From Membranipora membranacea (taxonomy: Eukaryota; Bryozoa; Gymnolaemata; Cheilostomatida; Membraniporidae), in NCBI GenBank assembly GCA_914767715.1, contig OU612065.1:10912001-10976000 (forward strand): DNA of 64,000 nt, read 5' to 3'. Position 1 is the first letter of the stretch. Every line of letters begins with the position of its first letter. The position numbers and the translations under genes were made by a program. Shown piece by piece: positions 11,139 to 22,142 of the stretch. The notes beneath the pieces were generated by a model. That model saw nothing but the letters and a program-made list of their open reading frames with translations, was not told the origin of the DNA and searched no databases.

Positions 11139-11482
11139 CATAGACCTACTAATAATAAACCTAGACAGGTGACCTGCGCAGCTGAAGTGAGGCCATAGAG
11201 TTATCACTCTATGAGTGAGGCCTATAATAACCGGAATTCCCCAATGACATAACGTTACTGTGTTGTGCACAGTGAGCGCTGCAATGAATGGTTTTACTAT
11301 ATGAGCACGACTGATTATTAGCTATAATGTCATTTTTCTCATAGAGATATCGAAGACTGATGCCTACAAGTTAATTTTATCTGGAGGGTGATGTAACAAG
11401 CAACGTCATAGTCTCTGAATTTTTTCTCTAGCTCAAATATTGAATGAGATACGACCATTAGAAGCCAGCAATATCTGTAAAC
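11139..11482. repeat. Left terminal inverted repeat of the P-type element
   Basis: It pairs with 15479-15807. The outer 35 bp are perfect, then a ~40-bp segment differs, then similarity resumes from the GAATTCCCCAATGACA block to AATATCTGTAAACG. Confidence 0.85.
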
Positions 11483-11667
11483 GGTGATACATTATTTAAG
11501 CATTGCAGCAAGAAAATGGCATTCTCACAGATAGATCGAGAAATTATGCAAGCAAGTTAATTTTATGTGAAATGTGATGGACCAAGCCAGCTGTTAGTCT
11601 TTGAATTTTGTATCTGACTCAAATATTGAGTGAGTTACGTCCATTAGAAGTCGGAAATATCATGGCT
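11346..11667. repeat. Diverged subterminal duplication inside the P-type element
   Basis: The segment 11346-11476 recurs in diverged form at 11538-11667. Shared blocks are AAGTTAATTTTAT, CTCAAATATTGA and CCATTAGAAG. The right end carries only one copy, so the two ends are asymmetric. Repeated subterminal blocks can be transposase-binding regions. That role is inference. Confidence 0.7.
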
Positions 11668-12087
11668 CAATGACTGACTGTTGCATGAAAATATTTGTTT
11701 ATGTTACCATGTGGGTGTGCTGCAATCAGTTGATGACTCAAAGTATGGCTAGCTAAAAATAGCTATAACCTTGGTCAACCTTGCACATGCTGTGTCCATC
11801 TGTATTGTAGCTCAAGGGGTTTGTGACACGTCCCCATAAGTAGCCTGATCTTGAAAATTATCGCTGTAGGATTTTGGGTCAGCTTAATTTTTACATACTC
11901 TTCATAAGATAAGATTCATAACTATACTTGTGTTTTAATTTGTTTCAGTTCCATGGTATGGTATGCTCTACTTTTCAATACTGTCAGGTAAAGGTGGCAA
12001 TGACAGGCGCGACATTATGCTCTCTTTTCACTTTCTCAAAGTAGGAGAAAGATTGATGTGATGTTTATGAGTTTCTCAATTTTACAG

Positions 12088-15000
12088 GCCAGTAAAAGTA
12101 GTGGACACTGCTGCTGTGCTTTTGGCTGTAGCAACACACCAACTAAGGATGCAAGCCTCACCTTCCACCATTTTCCGCCTCAGCAGGAACGCCGTGACAA
12201 ATGGATCGAAGCAGTGTCCCGTAAAGATTGGAAACCGAACACAAACTCTGTTCTATGCAGCAAGCATTTTGGAAAGGGTGCATACAGAGTGCCTCCTAAC
12301 CTTCCAGGGAGACGGTCTATGCTCTACCCGAATGCAGTGCCTACTATATTTCCGGAGTATCCTGCGTATCTACGACCCCCACAACCCAAAAAACGTAGAG
12401 TGTTAAGCACAGACGCTGCAAACACCCCGAGTTCCAGCGCAGAAACTACTGAGGATTTACATACTGTGCAAACAGATACAGTTCCTGCTGAAGCAGCAGA
12501 ACCTGTAGTTCCAGATATACCCTTATACTGAGTAGCGATGCGCCGCAGGAGGGGCGTGGGCGTAAGAAGACAACTCCTGAAGCCAAAGTTCAGAAACTAA
12601 GGAGGCGAATAAAGACATTGCAGCAACGCATACGCGGATTTGAGAAGAAGGAGAAAGTACAACGTAACTTGATAGGTATCTTATAAAAGGAAAATAAGCA
12701 GCAGGCTGCTCAGCTGGGCACAATCGATGATGTTATGAAGGAACTGGTGAATAATGAAGCTGTAGATAAAGGAAAAAAACAATCTAGATCGTATAGTGAT
12801 GACATAAAAAGTTTTGCTATCACTATACATTATTATTCGCCGAAAGCCTATAGATATTTGCGAAACAACTTCAGTCTCCCTTCAACAAGGACCATCAGAT
12901 GTTGGTTTGAAACAGTGAATTGTGAAGCAGGCTTTCTTGTTGATGTGATAAAAGCACTCGAAACCATAATATAGCTTGGTTATCGATAGTATGGCCATAC
13001 GGAAGCGCTTGGTTGTGAACAAACACACTCATAAAATTGACGGTAGAGTTACTGTTGAAGCTGATATGGAGAAGCTTGCAACTGAAGCTCTCGTGTTTCT
13101 GTTAGTTCCTATATTGGGTGGACCCAGACATCCTATAGGGTACTTCCTTGTTGATAAGATCGACAGTGATGTCCAGCAGCAGCTTATAGTCGACTGCCTG
13201 AAACTAACAGCAGAGAAAGGTATCAGCATTGTTAATATAACATGTGATGGAGCTCGCTCAAACGTTCTAACTCTAGAGAAACTTGGTGCCAAGATACCAG
13301 CAAAGCCATATTTCAAGCACCCATCAATGGAACATAACATTTATACTAGTCTTGATGCCGTTCACATGTTAAAATTGGCACGGAATGCATTTGGCTCTCT
13401 GAGACATTTAACTCTGAGAATGGGGTGATTGACTATGGCTATATTGAGATGCTTCATAAACTACAGGAAGAGATGGGCGTGAGGCTAGCGAACAAGCTAT
13501 CAAAGCGCCATATGAAGTGGCAAAACATGAAAATGAAAGTGCGTCTAGCAGCACAAATGTTATCGTCATCAGTAGCCGATGCCCTGGAATACCTAAAACA
13601 GACAAATCCAAAGTTCAAAGATTCAGAGCCTACGATAGAATTCATACGCAAAGTGAGTTGACTGAATTACCAATAACATGTATTCTGGGATGTTTGCTAA
13701 CACTACTATTTGTAATAATAGCGTTGAAGAATCTTGATTTCAATAACATTCTACGAATTATTTTTGTCTTGGAGTTAAGTGCCCTTGCTAACAAGATTTT
13801 AAGGCTGCGATATAGAAACAAGAAATCAAGCCACCAATCTTAAAAAACGATTTGACATCTAATTCAGTTTTGTTTTATCACTTCTTCTTCACAACAAATT
13901 TTTACAATTTCAGATGGACAGGCTCTTTGACATTCTCAACAGTAGTAGCCCATTCGGCAGAGGTTTCAAAAGCCGTGAGAACATAGGATTCAAAGAAAAG
14001 GATCTACAGGAAATAGTCCGATACCTCAAAACTCTCACACTTCTCACTGGGAAACCGATATCTCAGAGTGGTCGCAAAACATTTGTGATGGGCTTTGAAA
14101 CAGCATCTACCTCATTCATTCATAGCAGTTTCAAAAACGACCTTTGACACTTACCCCGGAGCTAAGTATGTACGCGGATACCAGACGGGACAAGATCATA
14201 TAGCAACATTGTTTTCTAAAATAAGATCCAGGGGAGGATTTAACAACAACCCTGATATTCTATCATTCAAGTCGTCGTTGAAGTTTCTGCTAGTCAAGAG
14301 CGATATAACGCCAAGCTCCTCGGCTAACTGTATAGAACTAGATCCAAGTCAGCAGCAAGGCACTCTCGGGTCACTTCTCTTCAGCGCAAAGAAGAAGAAA
14401 AAGAAATCAGATGACGAAGAACTCGAAGAGGAATCCTTTGAGGATGAAGGAGGACGGTCGGATCTCACCATAACAAAACCCATCATCGACATAGCAGACT
14501 ACATCGGTAAGTAATGGCTCCAATTAGCATAATTAACATTTCAGTTGCTTAGTTTTATAACAGCAAACTTTCATTTGAAATATATACTCCTTTTAAATTT
14601 TCACATCACACAACAAGCTATATATTGAAAAAACTAATAAAAGCAAGATAGTGTTGCTAAAAATTTATGAGGCTTGGACGTGACGTTTCTTGTGACGGGG
14701 GTGTAACAAAAACCCCAAACATCATGTTCTGGTATGATTCTAAGTTTAGTTTACCTTTTTTTAACTCATAAAAGACCTGCAACTAGTACTAACCACCCTT
14801 CTAGATTTACAAAATTACCACACGCATAAACCTCACCTTCTATAGGGACCAACATTGATTGAATGGGCTTATTCGATTACTTTATAGGAGGGTATGTCAT
14901 CCGCTCGACAAAACTGAATTGCTCAGACTGTAGAGATTCACTTATAGATACGGACACTAACGACCCGAATGATGATATTACACTGGTGTCCGTCAAGAAT

Positions 15001-15321
15001 AGGGGCGGGCTTGTTGTACTTTCTCCCAACACAAAGAAGCTCTTCGTAGTGAGCGAGCAACTGCTCCGCAATTATATAACACGCAATGGTGTTGACACAA
15101 ACATACTTATCAAAACCCGAAACAGAGTCCTCAACCATATTATTTTAAGAAATTTTCATGGATTTATGAAATGTGCTGTGCATTCCACTTCAACAATCAG
15201 ATCCCTTATCCACCAAAACATAATGATACGAGTTCATTACGAAACCCAGAAGATTACATCAGAGAAAAATGAAAATATCCGATCTAAACTCAATAGATTG
15301 GTAATATTTCAGCATCAGTAA
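12088..15321 (+). pseudogene. P-element/THAP9-type transposase, frameshifted
   Basis: The exon begins after an acceptor (TTTTACAG) at 12087. It encodes a THAP C2CH zinc finger (CCAFGC...CSKHF, ending with AVPTIF), then a Lys-rich coiled coil (12579-12683) and a YSDDIKSFA..HYYSPKAY block (12.8 kb) typical of P transposases. The RNase-H-like core follows: VIDSMAIRK, ITCDGARSN and DAVHMLKLARN, with aspartates at the usual catalytic sites. The exon ends at 13652 (AAA|GTGAGT). The next exon, 13914-14506, has DRLFDILNS and then SRGGFNNNP, and the last, 14888-15321, carries GGYVIR, C..C and KNRGG. Both introns (13653-13913 and 14507-14887) keep phase. Lesions: frame changes near 12530, 12970, 13420 and 14100-14150, and a TAA at 12684. 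The true start is not clear. Confidence 0.9.
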
Positions 15322-15478
15322 CTGGTCTATCTATGCATATCATGATATAAAGTACGCAACTTGTACTTCTAGTGGTACTTCTGGATGTTCAGTTGCATAA
15401 TAAGAATAAGACTTCTCATTTATTATTACAACCAATACAAGACACATTATTTATCTTCACTGTTGCTCCTTGCTATAA

Positions 15479-15807
15479 CGTTTACAGATATTGCCGACTT
15501 CTAATGGTTGTATCTCATTCAATATTTAAGCTAGAGAAAATATTCAAAGACTATGGCGTTGCTTGGTACATCACCTTTCAGATAAAATTAACTTGTAGGC
15601 ATTGGTCTACGATATCTCTATGAGAAAAATGCCATTATAGCTAATAATCAGTCACGCTCATATAGTAAAACCATTCATTGCAGTATGCACTGTGCACAAC
15701 ACAGTATCGTTGTGTCATTGGGGAATTCCAGTTATTATGGGCCTCACTGCTCACTGTATAAGCTCTATATCTGTCACCTGTCTAGGTTTATTATTAGTAG
15801 GTCTATG
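15479..15807. repeat. Right terminal inverted repeat of the P-type element
   Basis: Reverse complement of 11139-11482 with indels. It ends ...GGTCTATG directly before the duplicated octamer GCTAAGAC. Confidence 0.85.
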
Positions 15808-15892
15808 GCTAAGACTGAAATATTTGAGAACAGGCCTGTCGGCAGTCTGCAGGTCGTCAAAGTTCCGGCGCCGAGGCCTACACAGCATTTAC

Positions 15893-16810
15893 CTCCTTGT
15901 GCTTGGTTTCCTCCGGCACTAGCTCCATTCCCTCCACCTCGACCTCTATGTGCACGACCTCTGCCTGGGGCACTACCAACGCCCCTTGCAGGCCTAGCTC
16001 TTCCTCTCGGACGACCAGCTCTACCGCCACGCACACCTGCACCTATAAACAAACAAATTCATGCTGATTAGCTATGTAACCATGGTAACCATAGATACAA
16101 ACATGAATTGGCAAATAAACACAACAGTTAGTGAGTCTATGCCTACTGACTCCTGTAGCAGCTACAAGATGTTGAGTACAGTCTGTGAAAGGTTAGGAGT
16201 GAGTAAAAAGTAAGACACAATATGTAGGCAGCTTACCACCATCAGACTCTGAGCTAGACGAGCTAGAATCGTTCGCATTAGCTACCGGATCAAATATGGG
16301 ATCAGCATCGCTGTCATCTAGATCTGCATGGTCTGATCGCGGTGTAGATGCCCCTGGAACCCCATCAGAGCCACCATCACTCTCTCCTGCACAGTAAAAT
16401 GTACTAGTGAAACTCATGTGAGCTGTGTAAATGAAAAACTGTACACAGCCAAAATGTTTATAAAACAGAAAAATGTGATTGACAATACTAATCTAAGACT
16501 AAGAGCATTAGAGCCTTCAAACATGGCCAATATTATGGTAAAAATTCCATACTAATATTTCAGAAAGCATAACAATGATGATTGCTAGTCAGAGAAACAA
16601 CTAACAACCTCTGACACACTCAGTTAGGCATGTAATCAAATAATAATCATGATTTTTGGCCAAAAAATTGTGAACATTTTGGACCTAAACTGTGTATTTT
16701 ACTGTAAAACAACATTTTCAGCATGTTTTACTCACCTTGGTCTCTAAGAAAATCATTAGCATCATGCTCACTATCACTACCATTGCTGTTTTCCTCACCA
16801 TAACTGAGCA
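15893..16810 (-). CDS. N-terminal exons of a piggyBac-like gene (partial)
   Basis: Three exons have consistent phase-1 junctions: 16810-16736 (75 nt), 16386-16237 (150 nt) and 16042-15893 (150 nt), each with a clear acceptor and a donor (GTGAGT, GTAAGC, GTAAAT). The first two encode acidic Ser/Asp-rich sequence (GSDSEHDANDF, DLDDSDADPIFDP, SSSSSSESDGG). The third encodes an RGG/Gly-Arg-rich stretch. An acidic DSDxDPxFDP region followed by basic Gly/Arg sequence is common ahead of piggyBac transposase domains. A TTAA followed by an inward-facing CCC terminus lies about 320 bp upstream (17127-17131). The transposase core is not found next to it: the following intron is interrupted by the P-type element, and the only piggyBac core in the window is the relic at 473-736. 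A host gene with a disordered N-terminus is the alternative. Confidence 0.5.
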
Positions 16811-17045
16811 CTATGCCAGAAATGTTACATAGACAACGACTTGCCAGTTTAAAAATTTCAACTTTTTATTTTTCAAAAAATGAAACTACTCAGTGTGGCA
16901 CTGCAATGGAAAAACTCTCAGTGATTGAATAAATGAAACAATTATTGACCAATGGCAGTCTATACTTCAAGTCAACCCTTTAGACTATCATAATAAACCA
17001 ATAAAAACCTGTTGGGTTGCTCAGAAAACTGTTGTTATGGTGATA

Positions 17046-17131
17046 ATATGCTATCCCGGTTATAATGGGATCAGGCTGGTGGGAGCACAACTCCTTCCCG
17101 GATATACCGGGATCAGTCCTGAATGGGTTAA
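17046..17131 (-). mobile_element. Possible piggyBac-like terminus at a TTAA
   Basis: Read on the minus strand, TTAA (17128-17131) is followed by CCCATTCAGGACTGATC and then by internal palindromes built on GATCCCGG/CCGGGATA. piggyBac termini begin with CCC at TTAA. The partner end was not found, so the element cannot be delimited. Confidence 0.45.
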
Positions 17132-18176
17132 TGATTGTTCTACTAAATGGATATTGCTACGAATTGCATACTGTTGCACATAACAATGCATGACACTGCT
17201 CCCCATAAGCCCTGGTAACATATCATATTATTATATTATAATGTGGTTATTCAGTTATAATATGTGTGGTTATTCTACCCGCCCAACTATATGTAAGCTT
17301 CATCTTTGACTGGGTATCGTTCTTCAGTCTCTTCTCATATATTAGGTATTGATTGGACATAGCGCTGTACCAGCCCAATAAACCATCACTTCTATCGACT
17401 TGAGAGAGAACTGTATAAATTCATAAATGAAGTTATCTACTATAATTGTAAGCGTGTGGTTGAGCTTTGCGTCTTGTTGAGTGTGAACTTATTATTTTTA
17501 ACGCTTTGCGGTTTGATATCATAATTATGATATTCTATTTTCACATAATTTTTGTAATACTATATAAAGAGATAGTTTGTATTTAGTTTAGTGAGTGTTA
17601 TTTAAGGGAGTAATAAAGAGTGATGTGCATGCGCAATTAATTGTCTCGTCAATTTGCCCTAGTAGCCGCTCAGTGTTCGGCATACAGATTCAGTGTCGTC
17701 ACATTTGTTACACTTATTGAAAGTCTGATATAATCTTGGGATGCTAACAATCATTTTTTTCTGCTCACCAATACTCAATCACGGAGATGAGATGTACCTT
17801 CCAGTGGTGTTAGGTTCCCAAAATTTAAAGAATCATCAAGTGCGTAAAAATCTACATAATTTAGTAGCAGAAACTTAACAAAACTTCAAAATACTTTAAA
17901 TATACATGGGTTTAGTTGTAAAAAGTGGCAAACTCCAAATAAGATGCAACAAATAGTTTTTGTTCTACTGAGTTACATTTAAAAAACAAATGAAAGGTAA
18001 CTTGATTAAGTTATTTTCTTCAAAGGAAATCACGGGAAAACAGCTATCTAATCAAAACATATACTTGAATATTGATTCGGATTTAGAGTTACTAGTGATG
18101 AAAGTCTTTCGAGTAGAATGACTGTTATTTTTTGCTCACACCGGTGCTTTCTCCTAAAGAAAAAATCACAACTCAC
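17132..18176. other. No gene; LTR-like stretch
   Basis: From 17172 (TGTTGCACATAACA) to about 17712 (TTGTTACA) the sequence has TG..CA ends, an internal TATATAAAG near 17562 and AATAAAG near 17611, like a solo LTR. No flanking duplication was found, so this is weak. Confidence 0.25.
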
Positions 18177-18389
18177 CAGTCTGTTGAATGGTTGCACAGA
18201 TGATTGCTTCATGTAGCCCACAATTATTATCTATGAGCCAGCCTTCGTCAAAAGCATCATAATATACGCATCCTGAGTCAGTTGGTTGTTCAATCCACTT
18301 TGTGTAACCATCCATTTCATTTCCAGTGTTTATATTCATCAGTAAGTTGTTAGATGTGTATTCCAAACCAATATATGCACCTGATTCCT
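18177..18389 (-). CDS. C-type lectin domain, C-terminal half (exon)
   Basis: A 213-nt exon is bounded by AATTACAG and TG|GTGAGT, phase 1 at both ends. It encodes the second half of a C-type lectin-like domain: the YIGLEY segment (the usual WIGL position), TKWIEQP, then cysteines in DSGC, DNNC and AIIC at family spacing. C-type lectins are typically secreted or membrane glycan- or protein-binding modules. The EPN/QPD sugar motif is replaced (EQPTDS) and the WND calcium motif is only partly kept (WLIDNN), so classical Ca-dependent sugar binding is doubtful. The first half is absent nearby but is found on the same strand at 54915-55082 with a matching phase. A continuation exon downstream was not identified. 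Confidence 0.85.
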
Positions 18390-18630
18390 CTGTAATTCCA
18401 ATCAACAATGCAAGATATCATTGCGGCATGCAGATCAACAAATATACAATGGACAACACAATTTGAAAATTCCCAAATTTCTAATCAACTTCAATCAGCA
18501 AAGAGCGAATGCACAGGAAAAATCACAATTCAGTCACAAATAAGATTGTATTAACAACCACTCTAATTGGTCTTAAAAAATTTGAAATAAAATTATAAGT
18601 AAACTGTGACAAAAAAGTGATGCTTTTTAT

Positions 18631-19477
18631 TAGGGCTGGGAAAAAATCGCGCTATTTAGAAGATTTGTGCGATTAATGCATAATAAGATTAATCTGATTA
18701 ACTCAAAGATTATTATTTTAATCTTAAAAAATTCTTTTTTTAATTTTTGTTTTTTGCATTTTTTTTCATTTTATTGGCTGTTTAGGCCAATGAGAACATG
18801 CAATGCGAGATTAAAAGTATAGGACTATGCTGAGTGTAAGAAAAAGGTTTAAAAATCACATTTATATGTAGCTATAAAAAATGACTCAATCACTCAACAA
18901 AGGTTTCATATTTGAGAGGAAAGCCTATCATAAGTCTTTATCTTATAAAAAGATATTGTTATTGCTTGATTTCTTCTTCGGTGAGTGGTCCTGTAATCAA
19001 CCAGATGGGAAGATTAAAAGTAAGAGTAATTGCAGATTAACTGAACATGTCAAGATTAAAGGGCAACCAAGGTTTCAAACAACTTCTCATTGATGGCCAT
19101 TGATTAATAGCAGATTGCACCTTCTGCATGGGGAAAAAGACAAAATATAATTCGGATGATTATTCAGCCAGAATTCTTGTGAAACATTTCTTCCATCAGG
19201 TACTCAAACTCAGCTAAAAGAGAATACCACATAGCAGTTTCCTGTTCCTGTTATTATTTAGCCTGTGCTCTATAATTATTACAGCAAAGTCTTGGAACCT
19301 CCCCTAAACTGAAGTGTTACCCAGCTTAGAGTCAGCAACTACTTTGAGTTTTGCATCGCGTAATGCACAAAGCTGATGCTGCCCAGCACATTATTTGCTA
19401 CCCATTAATGCATTGCTGCGAAACCTTGGTTGCCCTTTAAGATAAAGATCAATATTCTTTAGTCATGCACAGCCCTA
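18631..19477. mobile_element. hAT-like non-autonomous element 1
   Basis: Ends are TAGGGCTG on the left and CAGCCCTA on the right. Flanking octamers CTTTTTAT (18623-18630) and CTTTGTAT (19478-19485) match at 7 of 8 positions, the hAT duplication length. There is no transposase. A TTAA-flanked MITE (19060-19436) sits inside, leaving about 470 bp of original element. Confidence 0.7.
19060..19436. mobile_element. TTAA-flanked MITE, monomer copy
   Basis: Termini AGGGCAACCAAGGTTTC and GAAACCTTGGTTGCCCT are perfect inverted repeats, with TTAA on both sides (19056-19059 and 19437-19440). The interior is non-coding. The same family makes the dimer at 21414-22138. TTAA targeting suggests mobilisation by a piggyBac-type transposase (inference). 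Confidence 0.85.
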
Positions 19478-19643
19478 CTTTGTATGAAAAGACCAGGAAT
19501 GACTGCAAAACCTATCAACCTACTACAATGTTACCACTTCACTAGTTGCTATTCAATGATGCAAGGAGTTAACTCCTTGAATGATGGCAGTGAGGAACTA
19601 TTACCAGTTTAGTGACTAAGTATAAACATTTATACATGTATAT

Positions 19644-21100
19644 TAGGGCTGTGCAAGATTAAAGAAAATTGATCTTAATATTAATCTTTTCATGACCAGT
19701 TAAGCTGTGGGTATACACAGCTATTAAATCACAGGTAGATGGAATCTATAGACTGGATTGGGCAATCTCGGACTGCTACACAGGCCTATAAGTTAGTACA
19801 CAATGGTCTGGTGATTAAGATGGGTCATAGGTCAGGTGGCTAGATTGACCAATGATATTTAATGGGCGGGCTAACAAAATAACCAGATATTGATGTCTCA
19901 TTATTATCCGGGCCTTTGTCACATTGGATCTTCACCAAATAAAATTTCAGTCTTCTGTAAAATTGATTTTCCTATGCTATAGTATGGATGTCATGTCAGG
20001 ACACCTTCCATTTCCAATAGATACAGCTATTACCTTCCATATGTTCACTACAGCACCACTCCTATCCTTGTATGTCTGGTCTTTTTTATCATAAATAGGA
20101 GGATGTGATTTCACTACAGATATTATCAACTCCTCCATTTTTGATAGCCTCTCACGTGATGATAGATGACGTATTTAACCGCGTAATTATTGCAGCAATA
20201 AATCAAAAACTAATCAGCATAGAGGATTGTCCAGTTCACTCGGCAAACACCAACCAACTTGTTGTCCACTCTACTCGACTAATCAGTCGTGTAGGTCCGC
20301 CGATTAACCACTCGTGACCCCAAATCGCTTCATGTAGCTGCAGCTTTAATCTGTGATTACACTTACTTTTAATCTTCCCATCTACCATCTAGTTATTTTA
20401 TATATGCAGTCTTGTCTAACCACAAAGTAACCACTCCTTGATTGGTGTTAGACAAAGGAAGAGTTAAAAAATGATAGGCCTAGTGATTTTGCTCAGCTTC
20501 ATGTCCATTATCAAGTCAACCACCAAAAACCTATACCGCAGAATCCATTCAACCATACATCACACACAACTCAATCACTAAATTTACCTTATACAAAATA
20601 AGAGTATGTTATCCATTCCCCTGAAGCTGTGTGGCATTTATTTCTTTAGCATTTTTATTACATTTGACAAAATAACCTCCCCATATCTTGGACATATCAC
20701 TCTTTTTGTTTTCTCAGCCAAGAGCAAAGCAGGAAATAAGCTTGAAAGAAACTAGTTCATTACAATGAAACTCCAATAGTAAACAAAATTTGGCAAAGGA
20801 ACCAAAAAACTTTGATGAGTGGTTTGCAGGACAAGCCCAGCCAAAATACCATTACTTTTTCTTCATTAGTTGGATGACTGATGGTAATTCAGAATGGTTT
20901 GACTTATGTTGGTCCCTTTCATGCTTCTTTGTTATGAAATATTAATGAATAGAGCACTTCTTTCATTCAGTCAACTGATTGTTTACTTTTAACTATAATA
21001 AGGCCAGTGTAAGATCAAAGTAAGATACCAAAGATTAATCTTATTAATATTGCCATAATCGCGTTAATATTCTAGATAACGCGAATAATTCACAGCCGTA
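19644..21100. mobile_element. hAT-like non-autonomous element 2
   Basis: Ends are TAGGGCTGTGCAAGATTAA and, inverted, TACGGCTGTGAATTATTCG. Flanking octamers ATGTATAT (19636-19643) and ATGTACAT (21101-21108) match at 7 of 8. Both ends are rich in GATTAATC-type motifs, like element 1. It is 1,457 bp with no transposase; the small reading frames inside look random. Confidence 0.7.
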
Positions 21101-21413
21101 ATGTACATGGATCATGTGATTATGTTATATTTTTTGAGAGACTAATGGATGCCCGATTTGGAATTTCCATGGTCCAGAACTTCCAACCATTCGAAGGGGT
21201 TTAGGTATCATATTCTAGAATCTAGAAGTTATTGCAAATAGTGTGTTTGAAAAGCCTTTGAGTAAGGTGGAGAAAAATCCGAAAATTTGATAATGTCGAA
21301 AGAGTTCAATGATGATGTGTCACGATCAGTATGTGAGTTATTTTTTGTAAATTTTGGAAATAGAGGCTTTTATAGCTGGCTGAAGACGCTCCAAGGGGGG
21401 ATTACACCATTAA

Positions 21414-22138
21414 AGGGCAACCAAGGTTTCAAACAACTTCTCATTAATGGCCATTGATTAATAGCAGATTGCACCTTCTGCATGGGGAAAAAGACAAAAT
21501 ATAATTTGGATGATAATTCAGCCAGAATTCTTGTGAAACATTTCTTCCATCAGGTACTCAAACTCAGCTAAAAGAGAATACCACATAGCAGTTTCCTGTT
21601 CCTGTTATTATTTAGCCTGTGCTCAATAATTATTACAGCAAAGTCTTGGAACCTCCCCTAAACTGAAGTGTTACCCAGCTTAGAGTCAGCAACTACTTTA
21701 AGTTTTGCATCGCGTAATGCACAAAGCTGATGCTGCTCAGCACGTTATTTGCTACCCGTTAATGCAGCCAAGGTTTCGCAGCAATGCATTAATGGGTAGC
21801 AAAGAATGTGCTGGGCAGCATCAGCTTCGTGCATTACGCGATGCAAAACTCAAAGTAGTTGCTGACTCTAAGCTGGGTAACAGTTCAGTTTAGGGGAGGT
21901 TCCAAGACTTTGCTGTAATAATTATAGAGCACAGGCTAAATAATAACAGGAACAGGAAACTGCTATGTGGTATTCTCTTTTAGCTGAGTTTGAGTGCCTG
22001 ATGGAAGAAATGTTTCACAAGAATTCTGACTGAATAATCATCCGAATTATATTTTGTCTTTTTTACCCATGCAGAAGGTGCAATCTGCTATTAATCAATG
22101 GCCATCAATGAGAAGTTGTTTGAAACCTTGGTTGCACT
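21414..22138. mobile_element. Palindromic dimer of the TTAA MITE
   Basis: Two copies of the 377-bp MITE are joined head to head. The left arm (21414 to about 21767) and right arm (about 21786-22138) are reverse complements over roughly 350 bp with few differences, around a loop of about 18 bp. TTAA flanks the whole dimer (21410-21413 and 22139-22142), so it probably moved as one unit. Confidence 0.9.
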
Positions 22139-22142
22139 TTAA

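Larger units (their letters stand above)
11139..15807 (+). mobile_element. P-type (THAP9-like) DNA transposon, full length, mutated
   Basis: The ends are perfect inverted repeats for the first 35 bp (CATAGACCTACTAATAAT...), and similarity continues with gaps for about 340 bp. Both sides are flanked by the identical octamer GCTAAGAC (11131-11138 and 15808-15815), the 8-bp duplication expected for P elements. The interior encodes a THAP zinc finger, a coiled coil and a P-type transposase. The 4,669-bp length fits an autonomous element. The coding region has several frameshifts and at least one stop, so this copy can no longer make its own enzyme, although the ends look usable in trans. It sits in what appears to be an intron of the piggyBac-like gene at 15.9-16.8 kb. 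Confidence 0.95.

Noticed and set aside
473-16810. One piggyBac gene from the 16-kb exons to the 0.5-kb fragment
   Set aside because: Fifteen kilobases of unrelated insertions and a missing domain start separate them. Nothing in the sequence shows they belong together.
17172-17712. Solo LTR
   Set aside because: It has TG..CA ends, a TATA-like box and an AATAAA-like signal, but flanking sequences (CATAC and CTTAT) do not match as a target duplication. Kept only as a weak note.
15893-18389. Joining the lectin exon to the acidic and Gly/Arg-rich exons downstream
   Set aside because: The phases would allow it, but a TTAA with a CCC terminus lies between them, and acidic plus Gly/Arg sequence is typical of piggyBac N-termini, not of lectin tails.
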